This document shows positions 43,391-52,040 of a DNA stretch of 64,000 bases, piece after piece (the stretch's first letter is position 1; each line of letters opens with the position of its first letter). The stretch spans positions 1-64,000 of the forward strand of contig JAYPVG010000001.1 in the NCBI GenBank assembly GCA_038134485.1. Reading direction: 5' to 3'. Made by a program: the position numbers and the translations under genes. Below the pieces are notes generated by a model. The model was not told the origin of the DNA and made no database searches. It was given only the letters and a program-made list of their open reading frames with translations. The stretch is from NORP240 sp038134485. Lineage in GTDB: Bacteria; Pseudomonadota; Gammaproteobacteria; Pseudomonadales; Pseudohongiellaceae.

Positions 43391-44602
43391 CTAGAACAAA
43401 TCTCTGCCCAAGCGACCTCGCGGTACTCTCTGTCCAGCGTCGAGAACATAACCCGGCCCGATAGACTCGACAGTTGGAGTCCCGCTGCCGCGCATGGTGA
43501 TTTGCAACTCCCTGTTTAGCAGGTCCAGTACACGCTCTACGCCAGCCTGACCGAACGCTCCCAATCCCCAGCAGTAAGGCCTGCCTATCCCTATCGCCGA
43601 GGCACCCATCGCCAGCGCCTTGTAGATGTCAGTGCCTCTGCGGAAGCCGCTATCGATAATGATGGGTATCCGGCCGTTAACTGCGGCAACGATTTCCGGC
43701 AGACATTCGATCGTGCCGCGCCCGGTCTCGGTTGCCCTTCCACCGTGATTGGATACTACGATACCGTCTGCACCATACTGTACTGCCAGAGCCGCATCTT
43801 CAGCCACTTCGATTCCCTTGATCAGCACGTTCATACCGGTCACTTCCTTCATACGGCCAATGACATTCCAGGTTAATGCCGGGTTGTTTAATCCCACCCC
43901 GCGCATGTCAAGGCCATCAAAAATGGGCTTGGCCTGCCCGCGGTGGCAATCACTGCAGGTGCGCGTGTCCTCCCGCGTCATTACCGACTGAAATTCCGTA
44001 TTACGGCCCCCGGGTAAATCGATGGTCAGACACACGGCGGTGCAGCCTGCTGCCTCGGCCCGCTGCAACATCGCGACGGTGTATTCCCATCGGTCGGTGG
44101 GATATAGCTGAAACCAGATCGGCGCTCCGCGTGCCTCCGCGACGCGTTCGATTGGAGTTGACGACTGGGTCGATAGGATCATGTGATGACCCTTGGCCGC
44201 GGCGGCTCTGGCAGTGCCCAGTTCCGCCTCGGCATGATAGGCACCCTGGCTGCCTACCGGGCATAGAAAAATCGGTGAGCTTGCTTCGGTGCCAAGGATA
44301 TTGACGCGGGTATCAGCCTCACTGACGTCGACGAGGCGGCGTGGCTTGATCTGAAACCGGGTAAATCCAACCCGGTTTGCACGCATGGTATCATCTGCGT
44401 CGACCCCGGTAGACAGATAGCCATAGTGCGCCGGCGGCATCTTTGCACGCGCCACCGCTTCCATTTCAAAAACATTGATTACTTCGGATGGATCGGTTAA
44501 CCGTTCGCCAAGGGTTTCTTCTACTTCCTGCGCGAAAGCAGAGTAGTTCGTCAATAATGGGCTGGCGGCAAGAAACTTTAAAAAATCCCGACGATGGTTC
44601 AT
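43391..44602 (-). CDS. Tat-exported FMN alpha-hydroxyacid dehydrogenase with CxxCH
   Basis: A 403-residue flavoprotein of the glycolate oxidase / lactate dehydrogenase family (TIM barrel with FMN). The N-terminus carries a twin-arginine signal HRRDFLKF followed by a hydrophobic stretch, so export to the periplasm is likely. Family markers include LIKGIEVAEDAALAVQYGADGIVVSNHGGRATETGRG near residue 260, with the catalytic His in SNHGG and IIIDSGFRRGTDIYKALAMGASAIGIGRPY near 320. Inserted near 216-220 is C216-S-D-C219-H220, a cytochrome c haem motif, in the loop that varies most in this family. It may bind a c-type haem in the exported form; the substrate (lactate, glycolate, mandelate) is not decided. 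Confidence 0.85.
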   Translation of the reverse strand: MNHRRDFLKFLAASPLLTNYSAFAQEVEETLGERLTDPSEVINVFEMEAVARAKMPPAHYGYLSTGVDADDTMRANRVGFTRFQIKPRRLVDVSEADTRVNILGTEASSPIFLCPVGSQGAYHAEAELGTARAAAAKGHHMILSTQSSTPIERVAEARGAPIWFQLYPTDRWEYTVAMLQRAEAAGCTAVCLTIDLPGGRNTEFQSVMTREDTRTCSDCHRGQAKPIFDGLDMRGVGLNNPALTWNVIGRMKEVTGMNVLIKGIEVAEDAALAVQYGADGIVVSNHGGRATETGRGTIECLPEIVAAVNGRIPIIIDSGFRRGTDIYKALAMGASAIGIGRPYCWGLGAFGQAGVERVLDLLNRELQITMRGSGTPTVESIGPGYVLDAGQRVPRGRLGRDLF

Positions 44603-44956
44603 GGTGCATTCCCCAGAGGCTGTGTGACCGGCGTAAATTTTAGGTAATAGTTAATTCGGTTTTCTCGCTTACATGTACTGGCCAGGAGTATGCAACAGGA
44701 AGGGTTATTTGTATATGTTACCCGGGACACCTTCATTGCACTGAAAACGGAAGACCTGGCCCAGAATTCGGCATTTGAGCAGGCAGCCGAAACTCCAAAA
44801 AAAAGACCGCTTTTCAGGGCATTTTTCGCTGCTACAAATTGTCACTATTGTCACAAATAGTCACTTCTTTGGTGTGGGTTCGAACCCATAAAATTCTGCC
44901 ACATATTTGGGATTCGAAATATCCCTGCCTGTGGATAAAAAAGGAAGTTCAGCCTT
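44603..44956. other. 354-bp non-coding gap with repeats and tRNA-like T-arm
   Basis: There is no credible gene here. It holds three GTCAC direct repeats (44841, 44850, 44860) spaced 9 and 10 bp apart and separated by A/T-rich spacers, then a TGGGTTCGAACCCA palindrome at 44875-44888 followed by ATAAAATTCTGCCA, which looks like the T-arm and 3' end of a tRNA with one loop base missing. A second TTCGAA lies at 44912-44917. No tRNA body can be built upstream. The features may mark an old integration boundary beside the TPR/oxygenase island. Confidence 0.5.
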
Positions 44957-46612
44957 ATGAAACTGTCTTTTATGGATACCTTCAAAAGGGGTGTATCGGC
45001 GCAAAGAAGTGGCGATGTTGACGAAGCCGAAAGAATTTACAGGGAAATTATAGAGCTATATTCCAGCCATCCTTCAGCTGATCACGATTTGGGCGTTATG
45101 GCAATGGTTCATAACAACCTTGGATTCGCATTGCAGGGGCGCGGTGACTTCAAATCAGCAGCAGATAGCTACCGGCAGGCAGTTCTTTTAAAGCCGGATT
45201 ATTTTGATGCTTACAATAACCTGGGATTTGTGTTGCATCTTTCGGGAGACCTCGCTGGTGCAATTGAAAGTTACGATCACGCTATTGAATTGAAAGCTGA
45301 TTATGCAGATGCGTACTACAACCGGGGGCGCGCGCAACAGGACAAAGGTGATCTGAATAATTCCATTGAATCCTATAAAGTGGTTGTAAACCTGAGACCA
45401 AATAGCGCGGATGCCCTCAATGCATTGGGAGCGTCGCTGCAACTGAATGGCGACCTGGACGCCTGCGTGGATACCTACAAACAGGTCTTGATGATCGACC
45501 CCAACTATGTCGAAGCGTACAACAATATTGCGTTGGTTCTCCAAACGAAGAAGGACCCGAATGGTGCAATCGAAAACACCAGAAAAGCCATAGAAATCAA
45601 GCCCGGATACGCCAACGCGTATATCACACAGGGTCATGCGCACTTCGATAAAGGTGATCTGGAGGCCGCGATCGAAAGCTATGAAATGGCATTGAAGCTG
45701 CAGCCGGATTCTGTTCATGCATACAATAATCTGGGTATTGCGCTCAGAGAGGCCGGGCAGTATGCGCGAGCCGTCGAGTATTTTGACGCGCTCAATCAAC
45801 CCAGATTTAGAGAGATGGTCGCGGGTGACCCAACCAAGCACCTGTTCTGGTTTAATGCCGTGTCTCAAGCGCTTGAATGTCTTTACCTGAACGGCGATTA
45901 CTCGGAGCTGCAAACCCGACTGCAAAGACTGGGGGAATCCGGAGACATCAACCGGCGTGTAGCTGCCGTAAGTGCTTATGTCTCGCATCAGCTCGATATT
46001 GAAAATCCGCATAAATTCTGCAAGAAGCCCCTGGATTTTTTCCATGTCGGAAATCTGGGCGACTACGTGACGGATTTAGACGGATTTATTGAAAACCTGC
46101 TTGCCGAAGCGGATCAGGTAAATCAAGTCTGGGAGCCTCAGCACGGCGTGACACGGGTTGGTTACCAGACGGCGAATACGATATTTCAGGCAGGTACGGC
46201 CTGCGCGGCTCTGGAAGAAATTCTCGGCAAAGAAATTGAGTCTTACTATTCCAGGTTTAGTCAGGAAGACTGTGCCTTTATTACGATGTGGCCCGAGCGA
46301 TACGAACTTAAAGGATGGTTGGCCAGGCTGGTCAGAACCGGATATCAGCGTTCACATATGCATCCAGCGGGATGGCTAAGCGGGGTCGTTTACCTTAAAA
46401 CAATCGACAAACCCGGGACAGACGAAGGCGCCATAAAACTGAGCCTTCATGGATACGATTTGCCGATCCTTAAAGAAGATTATCCGCGCATGATTCACCG
46501 GCCCAGGCCGGGAGAAATAATTTTGTTTCCGTCTTCAGTTTTTCACGGAACCATTCCCTTCGATGAAGACACAGAGAGAAGCGTCATCGCCTTTGATTTG
46601 CTGCCGTCCTGA
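44957..46612 (+). CDS. TPR protein with C-terminal 2OG-Fe(II) oxygenase domain
   Basis: A 551-residue cytosolic protein. Residues about 10-290 are tandem tetratricopeptide repeats (eight or so; e.g. AYNNLGFVLHLSGDLAGAIESYDHAIEL near 95). Residues about 340-551 form a putative 2OG-Fe(II) oxygenase of the PF13759 type: SHMHPAGWLSGVVYL, PGEIILFPSSVFHGTIPF and ERSVIAFDLLP supply the iron His residues and the 2OG-binding Arg. Ribosome site GGAAG. Such TPR-oxygenase fusions probably hydroxylate a protein or peptide bound by the repeats (inference). AT-richer than neighbouring genes, it converges on a four-gene minus-strand operon with related parts. Confidence 0.83.
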   Translation: MKLSFMDTFKRGVSAQRSGDVDEAERIYREIIELYSSHPSADHDLGVMAMVHNNLGFALQGRGDFKSAADSYRQAVLLKPDYFDAYNNLGFVLHLSGDLAGAIESYDHAIELKADYADAYYNRGRAQQDKGDLNNSIESYKVVVNLRPNSADALNALGASLQLNGDLDACVDTYKQVLMIDPNYVEAYNNIALVLQTKKDPNGAIENTRKAIEIKPGYANAYITQGHAHFDKGDLEAAIESYEMALKLQPDSVHAYNNLGIALREAGQYARAVEYFDALNQPRFREMVAGDPTKHLFWFNAVSQALECLYLNGDYSELQTRLQRLGESGDINRRVAAVSAYVSHQLDIENPHKFCKKPLDFFHVGNLGDYVTDLDGFIENLLAEADQVNQVWEPQHGVTRVGYQTANTIFQAGTACAALEEILGKEIESYYSRFSQEDCAFITMWPERYELKGWLARLVRTGYQRSHMHPAGWLSGVVYLKTIDKPGTDEGAIKLSLHGYDLPILKEDYPRMIHRPRPGEIILFPSSVFHGTIPFDEDTERSVIAFDLLPS

Positions 46613-46693
46613 GAGAGGTCTTCTATGTGGGCAATCGGATCCGGCATTTACCTTGGATCTCAGCCGCGAGGCCTGGCGTTTAGCCGTGGCTGA

Positions 46694-46906
46694 TCATGTG
46701 CCCAGATAAAAAAGTACAAGGGCAACGACAAACAAGGCTACCCTGAATCCTGCAACAAATCGCTGGAAGTGTTTTTCGAGAACATTGACCGCCCATTGCC
46801 AGCCCAGCCATCTGAAAAGCCTGATCCTGATTCGCACCAGAGCGGGCAGAAAAGGAATCAGGATCAAACAGAATATCGCGAAGCCGAAATACCAACCTGG
46901 AAACAT
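46694..46906 (-). CDS. Small two-helix membrane protein
   Basis: A 70-residue protein with two hydrophobic segments, YFGFAIFCLILIPFLPALV (about 6-24) and AGFRVALFVVALVLFYLG (about 52-69), separated by a basic amphipathic stretch RIRIRLFRWLGW. No family recognised. The ATG at 46906 has GGAG 8 nt upstream; the stop of the oxygenase gene is only 14 bp before it, so it is the last gene of the four-gene operon. It could anchor the TPR/oxygenase proteins to the inner membrane (inference). Confidence 0.6.
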   Translation of the reverse strand: MFPGWYFGFAIFCLILIPFLPALVRIRIRLFRWLGWQWAVNVLEKHFQRFVAGFRVALFVVALVLFYLGT

Positions 46907-46920
46907 GGTGCGATCTCCAA

Positions 46921-47529
46921 TCAGGCGCCAGTTGGCGGGAAGTGCATCCAGCCAGTTATGATGTATTTGACGCCCGAATTCAGCACCTCTCCTGCATGGG
47001 CGTGGGTCCATTCAGCGGGCCAGATCAATGTTTTCCCCTTCTGTGGTTGAACGCTGATTTCCTGATGCGCAAATCGGGTGGCGCCGCCATCTTCAACGTC
47101 ATTCAGATAAGTCATCCATGCCAGTACCCGATGAGAGTTGCCCACAGTGGTTCGTTCTGAGTGCAGCTTCTGGAAGTGGCCGCCCGGATCGTAGCGCTGA
47201 ATGTTGAATGATTCCATTTCCACCCTGGGCGCGACATTCTTCAGGAACGGCCACTGCTCGAGATAATCCTTGTGGCAGGCAAAAAGCAGGTCCAGGTAGT
47301 CGCGAATGGGCTTGTGGTCAGCCTGTTCCAGTTCCCTTGGACGGATCGCCAAATCAATGGAGTTTTTTGCGTCAAGGTTTACACCGCCGGCAGTCTGGCC
47401 CTGAGTCTGATTTTTCTGGTGACTTTCAAAGAATGCAATTAATTCGTCGCAAAGCGCAATGGGTTCTATGGACCAGCAGCCTATGAAGTGGGGAATCGGA
47501 AGGGTTGATTCGATATCAATACGTTTCAT
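46921..47529 (-). CDS. 2OG-Fe(II) oxygenase, prolyl-4-hydroxylase-like, HxE variant
   Basis: A 202-residue protein of the P4Hc-type 2OG-Fe(II) oxygenases. The double-stranded helix core runs from VEMESFNIQRYDPGGHFQKLH to GVKYIITGWMHF. The proximal iron-binding segment is LHSERT, so the acidic ligand is Glu (HxE) instead of the usual Asp; the distal His is in THAHAGEV and the 2OG-binding basic residue is the Lys in GVKYIITGW. Small bacterial relatives hydroxylate peptides or free amino acids. It lies 11 bp after the TPR gene and 14 bp before the small membrane gene. Confidence 0.8.
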   Translation of the reverse strand: MKRIDIESTLPIPHFIGCWSIEPIALCDELIAFFESHQKNQTQGQTAGGVNLDAKNSIDLAIRPRELEQADHKPIRDYLDLLFACHKDYLEQWPFLKNVAPRVEMESFNIQRYDPGGHFQKLHSERTTVGNSHRVLAWMTYLNDVEDGGATRFAHQEISVQPQKGKTLIWPAEWTHAHAGEVLNSGVKYIITGWMHFPPTGA

Positions 47530-47540
47530 ACATTGTCTGC

Positions 47541-48491
47541 CTATTGAATTGAGATTCCATTTTCGACATCGAAACTCACCACGCCAAAACCTTTTTGTTC
47601 CATGGCCAGTCCTTCTTCCAGTTTACCGAGCGATAACAAAACAGATCCGAGAGATCCTGCTGCCTCTCTATAGTCTGGCTGAATTTCCAGCGCTCTTCGA
47701 TAACTGGCGACTGCCTCTTCAAGTCTGCCCTGTTGTTCCAGCACGTTACCAAGGTTGCTGCAGGCAATCGCGAAATCAGGATGAATGCCCAGAGCGTTGC
47801 GATAGCATTGCTCGGCATCTGTCAGATTGCCCCTTTTCTGTAAGATTGTGCCGAGAGTGTTGTGTGCATCGACGAAATTGGAATTGATTTCCAGTGACCG
47901 CCGCAGGCATTTTTCAGCTTCTTCAAGATTTCCCTGGTTTTTTAACACCGTCCCCAGATTAAAATGCGCGATGGCAAATTCCGGCGCGGCTCTTGCCGCA
48001 TTACGGTAGCAGGTTTCTGCCTCGCCGACCCGGCCCAGCCCGGAAAGGGCATTACCCAAATTGTTGTGCGCATCGGCAAAATCAGGGTTGATGGCCAGAG
48101 CCCGCTCGTACGAATCAATGGATTCCTCCGTCCTGCCCTGCATCTGCAGGATCATTCCCAGGTTGCCGTGGGCTTCAAAATAGTCTGGCTTCGCAGCCAA
48201 TGCCTGACGATAACTGGCTGCCGCTTCATCCAGTCTGCCAAGCTCACGAAACACATTGCCCAGATTGTTATGTGCGCTGAAATAGTCAGGCGCGTTTTCC
48301 AGAGCCATCTGTATGAGATTGATAGCGTGTTCGCGCTGTCCGGCAAGGTGTGCGAGCAATCCCAGGCGATGCAATGCGTCAGGTTGGGATCGGTCGACCT
48401 CGAGTATCTGCCGGTAAATCTGCTCGGCTTCAGCGAATTGTCCCTGATTAAAGAACTGCGCTGCGCGGGTAAGCGACTGTTCAAAATCCAT
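47541..48491 (-). CDS. TPR-repeat protein
   Basis: A 316-residue protein built almost wholly of about nine tetratricopeptide repeats, each of 34 residues with the AHNNLG/ASYRQAL pattern (e.g. DYFSAHNNLGNVFRELGRLDEAAASYRQAL near 70). The chain ends in a short non-repeat tail FDVENGISIQ. No catalytic domain is visible; it should act as a scaffold. The start is 10 bp after the upstream oxygenase gene. Similar repeats occur in the fusion protein encoded at 44957, suggesting they recognise related partners. Confidence 0.83.
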   Translation of the reverse strand: MDFEQSLTRAAQFFNQGQFAEAEQIYRQILEVDRSQPDALHRLGLLAHLAGQREHAINLIQMALENAPDYFSAHNNLGNVFRELGRLDEAAASYRQALAAKPDYFEAHGNLGMILQMQGRTEESIDSYERALAINPDFADAHNNLGNALSGLGRVGEAETCYRNAARAAPEFAIAHFNLGTVLKNQGNLEEAEKCLRRSLEINSNFVDAHNTLGTILQKRGNLTDAEQCYRNALGIHPDFAIACSNLGNVLEQQGRLEEAVASYRRALEIQPDYREAAGSLGSVLLSLGKLEEGLAMEQKGFGVVSFDVENGISIQ

Positions 48492-48501
48492 ATAGCCAGG
48501 C

Positions 48502-49368
48502 CTAGTCTGTGAAATACTCTTTCTTGGTCTTGTACCAGCCAAACAGGCTGTAGCGGGCACCCCGGGCATAGGGCTTGACCTGGGACACCAGGTGCAGGCG
48601 AGGCACTTTGAACAAAACCAGTTGATTGAAAGCGGGTGGCACGACGTCCACGGGTTTACCCTTCGTATTGCAGAATGCGAAGTTCCCTCCCCAATCTTTT
48701 TGCCAGTCCCGGCTCAGGGCCAGAACATGTGCCGCAATTCGACCCTGACCAAAATCCTCGTCCATGTGAATAGAAAGATGATGATGGCGATCATAGCGGG
48801 AAGCCCAGGCACTGACTTCTCTGCCCTCGTGATTACCGGTGATATCGCCCATTAAACTGAGGTACTCGGAGCTGTTGAAATACTGATATATCCTGGTCAG
48901 TATCAGCAGTTCCTCCGGTGTTTGCTCCACAGTAACCGGTATCGTGTAGCGGCAGTAGGCAAACGTAAAATCGTTATCCTTGAGTTTCACCATTTTAGGG
49001 ACCAGCTTCTCGATGTCCCGGTCCGACATGCCCTGAAGCTCTTGGTGCCTGATTATGCCGACTTCGTTATTGCGGGGTTTGCGGTAGTGAAATTCCCACG
49101 GTGCCCGGTTCTTGAGACACTCGAAAGCAGCTTCGGCGACGTCCTCGCGGAGCAGATTCTTGATAATGACTGCCCCGGACTCCGAAAACTCCTTTCGTAG
49201 CGCGTCGACATCGAGCGTGTTTATTATTTCCATGGAATTAGCGTTGCCATCGCGGGTCTCGTTGATAGCGGGAATACTGTCCGCAATCTGATCGGCCAGT
49301 TTATCAAATTTTTTCCACTTGCGATCAATTGCAGAGGTCTCGTCAGGAACCGGGCATATTGCGGTCAA
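48502..49368 (-). CDS. 2OG-Fe(II) oxygenase, larger paralogue
   Basis: A 288-residue protein. The first 50 residues are a mostly helical extension (AIDRKWKKFDKLADQIADSI), then a 2OG-Fe(II) oxygenase domain: iron ligands in LSIHMDEDF (HxD) and the distal His in PRLHLVSQVKP, with the 2OG-binding Arg in GARYSLFGWY. Start is TTG 49368 with GAGGG 7 nt upstream; an internal ATG at 49233 has no ribosome site, so the rare TTG start is preferred. It heads the four-gene operon oxygenase-TPR-oxygenase-membrane protein and is divergent from ppc. Confidence 0.75.
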   Translation of the reverse strand: MTAICPVPDETSAIDRKWKKFDKLADQIADSIPAINETRDGNANSMEIINTLDVDALRKEFSESGAVIIKNLLREDVAEAAFECLKNRAPWEFHYRKPRNNEVGIIRHQELQGMSDRDIEKLVPKMVKLKDNDFTFAYCRYTIPVTVEQTPEELLILTRIYQYFNSSEYLSLMGDITGNHEGREVSAWASRYDRHHHLSIHMDEDFGQGRIAAHVLALSRDWQKDWGGNFAFCNTKGKPVDVVPPAFNQLVLFKVPRLHLVSQVKPYARGARYSLFGWYKTKKEYFTD

Positions 49369-49454
49369 TTAAATGCCCTCAACAAATGGTAAACTGGGCT
49401 CATCGCTGAAAGTTTTCGTCGGCCATAGGATTAATGGCCTGGCAGGTAGCAGTT

Positions 49455-52025
49455 ATGGCCGAATCAATTTCCAGAACCTTTACCGAGCTGGTAGCCCTCA
49501 AGTACCAGCTCTACAACGGGTTGTTTCTCACTTTGCCACTCGATGCGGTTGAGCAGACGGGACTTTTGCTGCCATTGCTGGAAGTCGCCTGCCAGGATGG
49601 ACTGGAGGCCGGCAGGGATCCGGCCGCCATTGTTGAAGACTTTTTCAGCGCCCATAAGCCGCACTTTACCGAACCGGATAAGCTTGGGTTTCTGTTCAAG
49701 GTTATCCAGTATGTGGAACGGCAGGTAGTCCTGGTGGATGCGCTGGAGGATGCCGCGTACAGCAGAATGCACCAGCTCGATAGTCACGACATGCTGCAGC
49801 GTACACTTGACCGCGTCGAGGTGGAGGATCAGGAACAGCTGCTATCCCCGATTCTGGCGCGATTCGGCATTCGGGTTACCCTCACGGCACATCCCACCCA
49901 GTTTTACACCGGACCGGTACTGGCCATTATCAGTGATCTCAGTCGGGCTATTGGCGAGGGTGACATTTCGACGGTGCGTGAATTGTTACTGCAGCTGGGC
50001 AATACGCCTTTTTATCGCAAGGACAAACCTTCTCCGTACGACGAGGCTGTGCTGCTCACTTGGTATCTCGGTAATATCTTCTATCCAGTCATGGGAGGAC
50101 TGGTTGATCGTCTGGCAGACAGCTATTGGCAGGAAATCAGGCAAAATCCGCGCATCATGGCAATCGGTTTCTGGCCAGGAGGCGACCGGGATGGCAATCC
50201 TTTTGTAACTGTCGAAACAACCCGTCGAGTGGCAGCCAAATTGCGTTACTCGATTGCCGCCTGCTATCACCGGGACATCAGGGAGTTGAAGCGTCGGCTG
50301 ACGTTCTCCGGGATTTACGAATCACTCGAGGCGATCGAAAAGCTGCTTCACGGCGAACTGTCGGAGACTGCGCCGGATTGTGCACTGACAGAGACCGATC
50401 TGGTCGCCAGGCTTGATCAGATAGAAGAGCGGCTGCTTGAGAATAACCAGGGTCTGTATCTCGAGCGCGTGAAATCCTTCAGACGCAAGGTCAAATTGTT
50501 CGGCTTTCATTTCGCCAGCCTCGATATCCGACAGGACAGCACGGTGCTTGCCCGCACCCTCGGGGAAGTACGCAAGCTCTACCCGCTATTGAACGCCGAT
50601 GAGCTCGATGCCAATGAGGAGGCGCGTCAGCTGGATGGAATGTTTCGCGTCACCGGCAGCATAGACATTGAATCGGTCGCGGAGCCGGTATTGAAAGATA
50701 CTTTGAAATCATTCGGCGTTATCCGCGAGATTCAGCAGACAAACGGCGAACAGGGCTGTCATCGCTATATCATCAGTAACTGCCATGGGCCATTGGATGT
50801 CGCCAGGGCCTTTGCGCTGTTCCAGCTATGCGGCTGGAAAGATTTGCCCTTGACCGTCGACATTGTGCCTCTGTTCGAGTCTGTCAGAGATCTTGCCGGT
50901 GCCGGCGACTCTATGCGCCGTCTGTATGCCAATGCCACTTACCGTGAACATCTGCGCAGTCGCGGCAATCGACAGACCGTTATGCTGGGCTTTTCTGACG
51001 GTACCAAGGATGGGGGCTACCTGATGGCCAACTGGGCGATTTTCCGTGCCAAGGAGGATCTGACAAGCGTATCGCGGGCAGCTGGCGTTGAAATTATCTT
51101 CTTTGATGGTCGCGGTGGGCCAACTGCCCGGGGTGGCGGCAATACCTATCTTTTCTATGCTGCTCAGGGCAAGAACATAGAAAGTAATCAGATTCAGATG
51201 ACAGTGCAGGGGCAGACGGTGAGTTCCCACTTTGGCATCAAACAGGCTGCGGAGCTGAACCTCAGCCAGTTACTTGCCGCGGGACTGGAAAATAACCTCT
51301 ATGATCGCCCGGAAAGAGAACTCAACACAGATCAGCGTCAGCTGATTCAATCTCTGGCCCAGAGCAGCTTTGAAAAATACCAGGCATTCAAGAACCATGA
51401 GTTGTTTCTTCCCTATTTGGAGGAGATGAGCACCCTGAAATACTACAACATGGCCAATATAGGTAGTCGACCGGCACGCCGCGGCAGTGCTGAAGAACTT
51501 CGTTTCGAAGACTTGCGGGCCATTCCGTTCGTGGGAGCCTGGTCGCAACTCAAGCAGAATGTACCCGGATACTTCGGGTTGGGTAGTTCCCTGAAAGAGC
51601 AGGAACAGATGGGCAATCTTGGCGACTGTAAGGCTCTGTATCACGCGTCAGGATTTTTTCGCGCACTGATTGCCAATGCCATGCAGAATCTCGCCAAGTC
51701 AAATTTTGAACTGACCCGCTATATGGAAAAGGACTCCAGGTTTGGACAATTCTGGCGGATGATCTTTGATGAGTATCGGTTAAGCCTTGAAATGGTCCTG
51801 AAAGTTTCCGGGCAGGATATGCTGCTGGAAGACAATCCCAGGGCGCGACTCAGCATTGAGTTACGGGAGAAAGTAGTGCTGCCGTTGCTGATAATACAGC
51901 AGGCAGCGCTGATGCGCTGTCAGCAACTGCGGGATGGGGGAGGCGACGAGCAGCTGGAGGCCTACGAAAAAATGATTGTCCGTTCGCTCTACGGCAATAT
52001 CAACGCATCGCGAAATTCTGCGTAG
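49455..52025 (+). CDS. ppc: Phosphoenolpyruvate carboxylase
   Basis: An 856-residue cytosolic enzyme that carboxylates phosphoenolpyruvate to oxaloacetate for the TCA cycle. Signature residues are H146 in LTAHPTQ, the GFWPGGDRDGNPFV segment near 235, the PEP-binding Lys in FSDGTKDGG near 518 and the glycine loop FDGRGGPTARGGG near 555; the C-terminus ends NASRNSA. The Gly loop (GPTARGGG) and QMTVQGQTVSS are of the kind I associate with Bacteroidota enzymes rather than gammaproteobacterial PEPC (GTVGRGGGP). A frame extension to 49434 exists; ATG 49455 matches the family start. It probably shares a transcript with the DUF2164 gene 15 bp downstream. Confidence 0.93.
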   Translation: MAESISRTFTELVALKYQLYNGLFLTLPLDAVEQTGLLLPLLEVACQDGLEAGRDPAAIVEDFFSAHKPHFTEPDKLGFLFKVIQYVERQVVLVDALEDAAYSRMHQLDSHDMLQRTLDRVEVEDQEQLLSPILARFGIRVTLTAHPTQFYTGPVLAIISDLSRAIGEGDISTVRELLLQLGNTPFYRKDKPSPYDEAVLLTWYLGNIFYPVMGGLVDRLADSYWQEIRQNPRIMAIGFWPGGDRDGNPFVTVETTRRVAAKLRYSIAACYHRDIRELKRRLTFSGIYESLEAIEKLLHGELSETAPDCALTETDLVARLDQIEERLLENNQGLYLERVKSFRRKVKLFGFHFASLDIRQDSTVLARTLGEVRKLYPLLNADELDANEEARQLDGMFRVTGSIDIESVAEPVLKDTLKSFGVIREIQQTNGEQGCHRYIISNCHGPLDVARAFALFQLCGWKDLPLTVDIVPLFESVRDLAGAGDSMRRLYANATYREHLRSRGNRQTVMLGFSDGTKDGGYLMANWAIFRAKEDLTSVSRAAGVEIIFFDGRGGPTARGGGNTYLFYAAQGKNIESNQIQMTVQGQTVSSHFGIKQAAELNLSQLLAAGLENNLYDRPERELNTDQRQLIQSLAQSSFEKYQAFKNHELFLPYLEEMSTLKYYNMANIGSRPARRGSAEELRFEDLRAIPFVGAWSQLKQNVPGYFGLGSSLKEQEQMGNLGDCKALYHASGFFRALIANAMQNLAKSNFELTRYMEKDSRFGQFWRMIFDEYRLSLEMVLKVSGQDMLLEDNPRARLSIELREKVVLPLLIIQQAALMRCQQLRDGGGDEQLEAYEKMIVRSLYGNINASRNSA

Positions 52026-52040
52026 GTCACGGTATCTCTG

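Noticed and set aside
44871..44903. tRNA gene candidate
   Set aside because: Only a T-arm-like palindrome with a 6-nt loop is present; D-arm, anticodon arm and acceptor 5' strand cannot be built upstream.
49233..49368. ATG 49233 as start of the larger oxygenase
   Set aside because: It has no ribosome site, while TTG 49368 has GAGGG seven bases upstream and the extra residues look like coding sequence.
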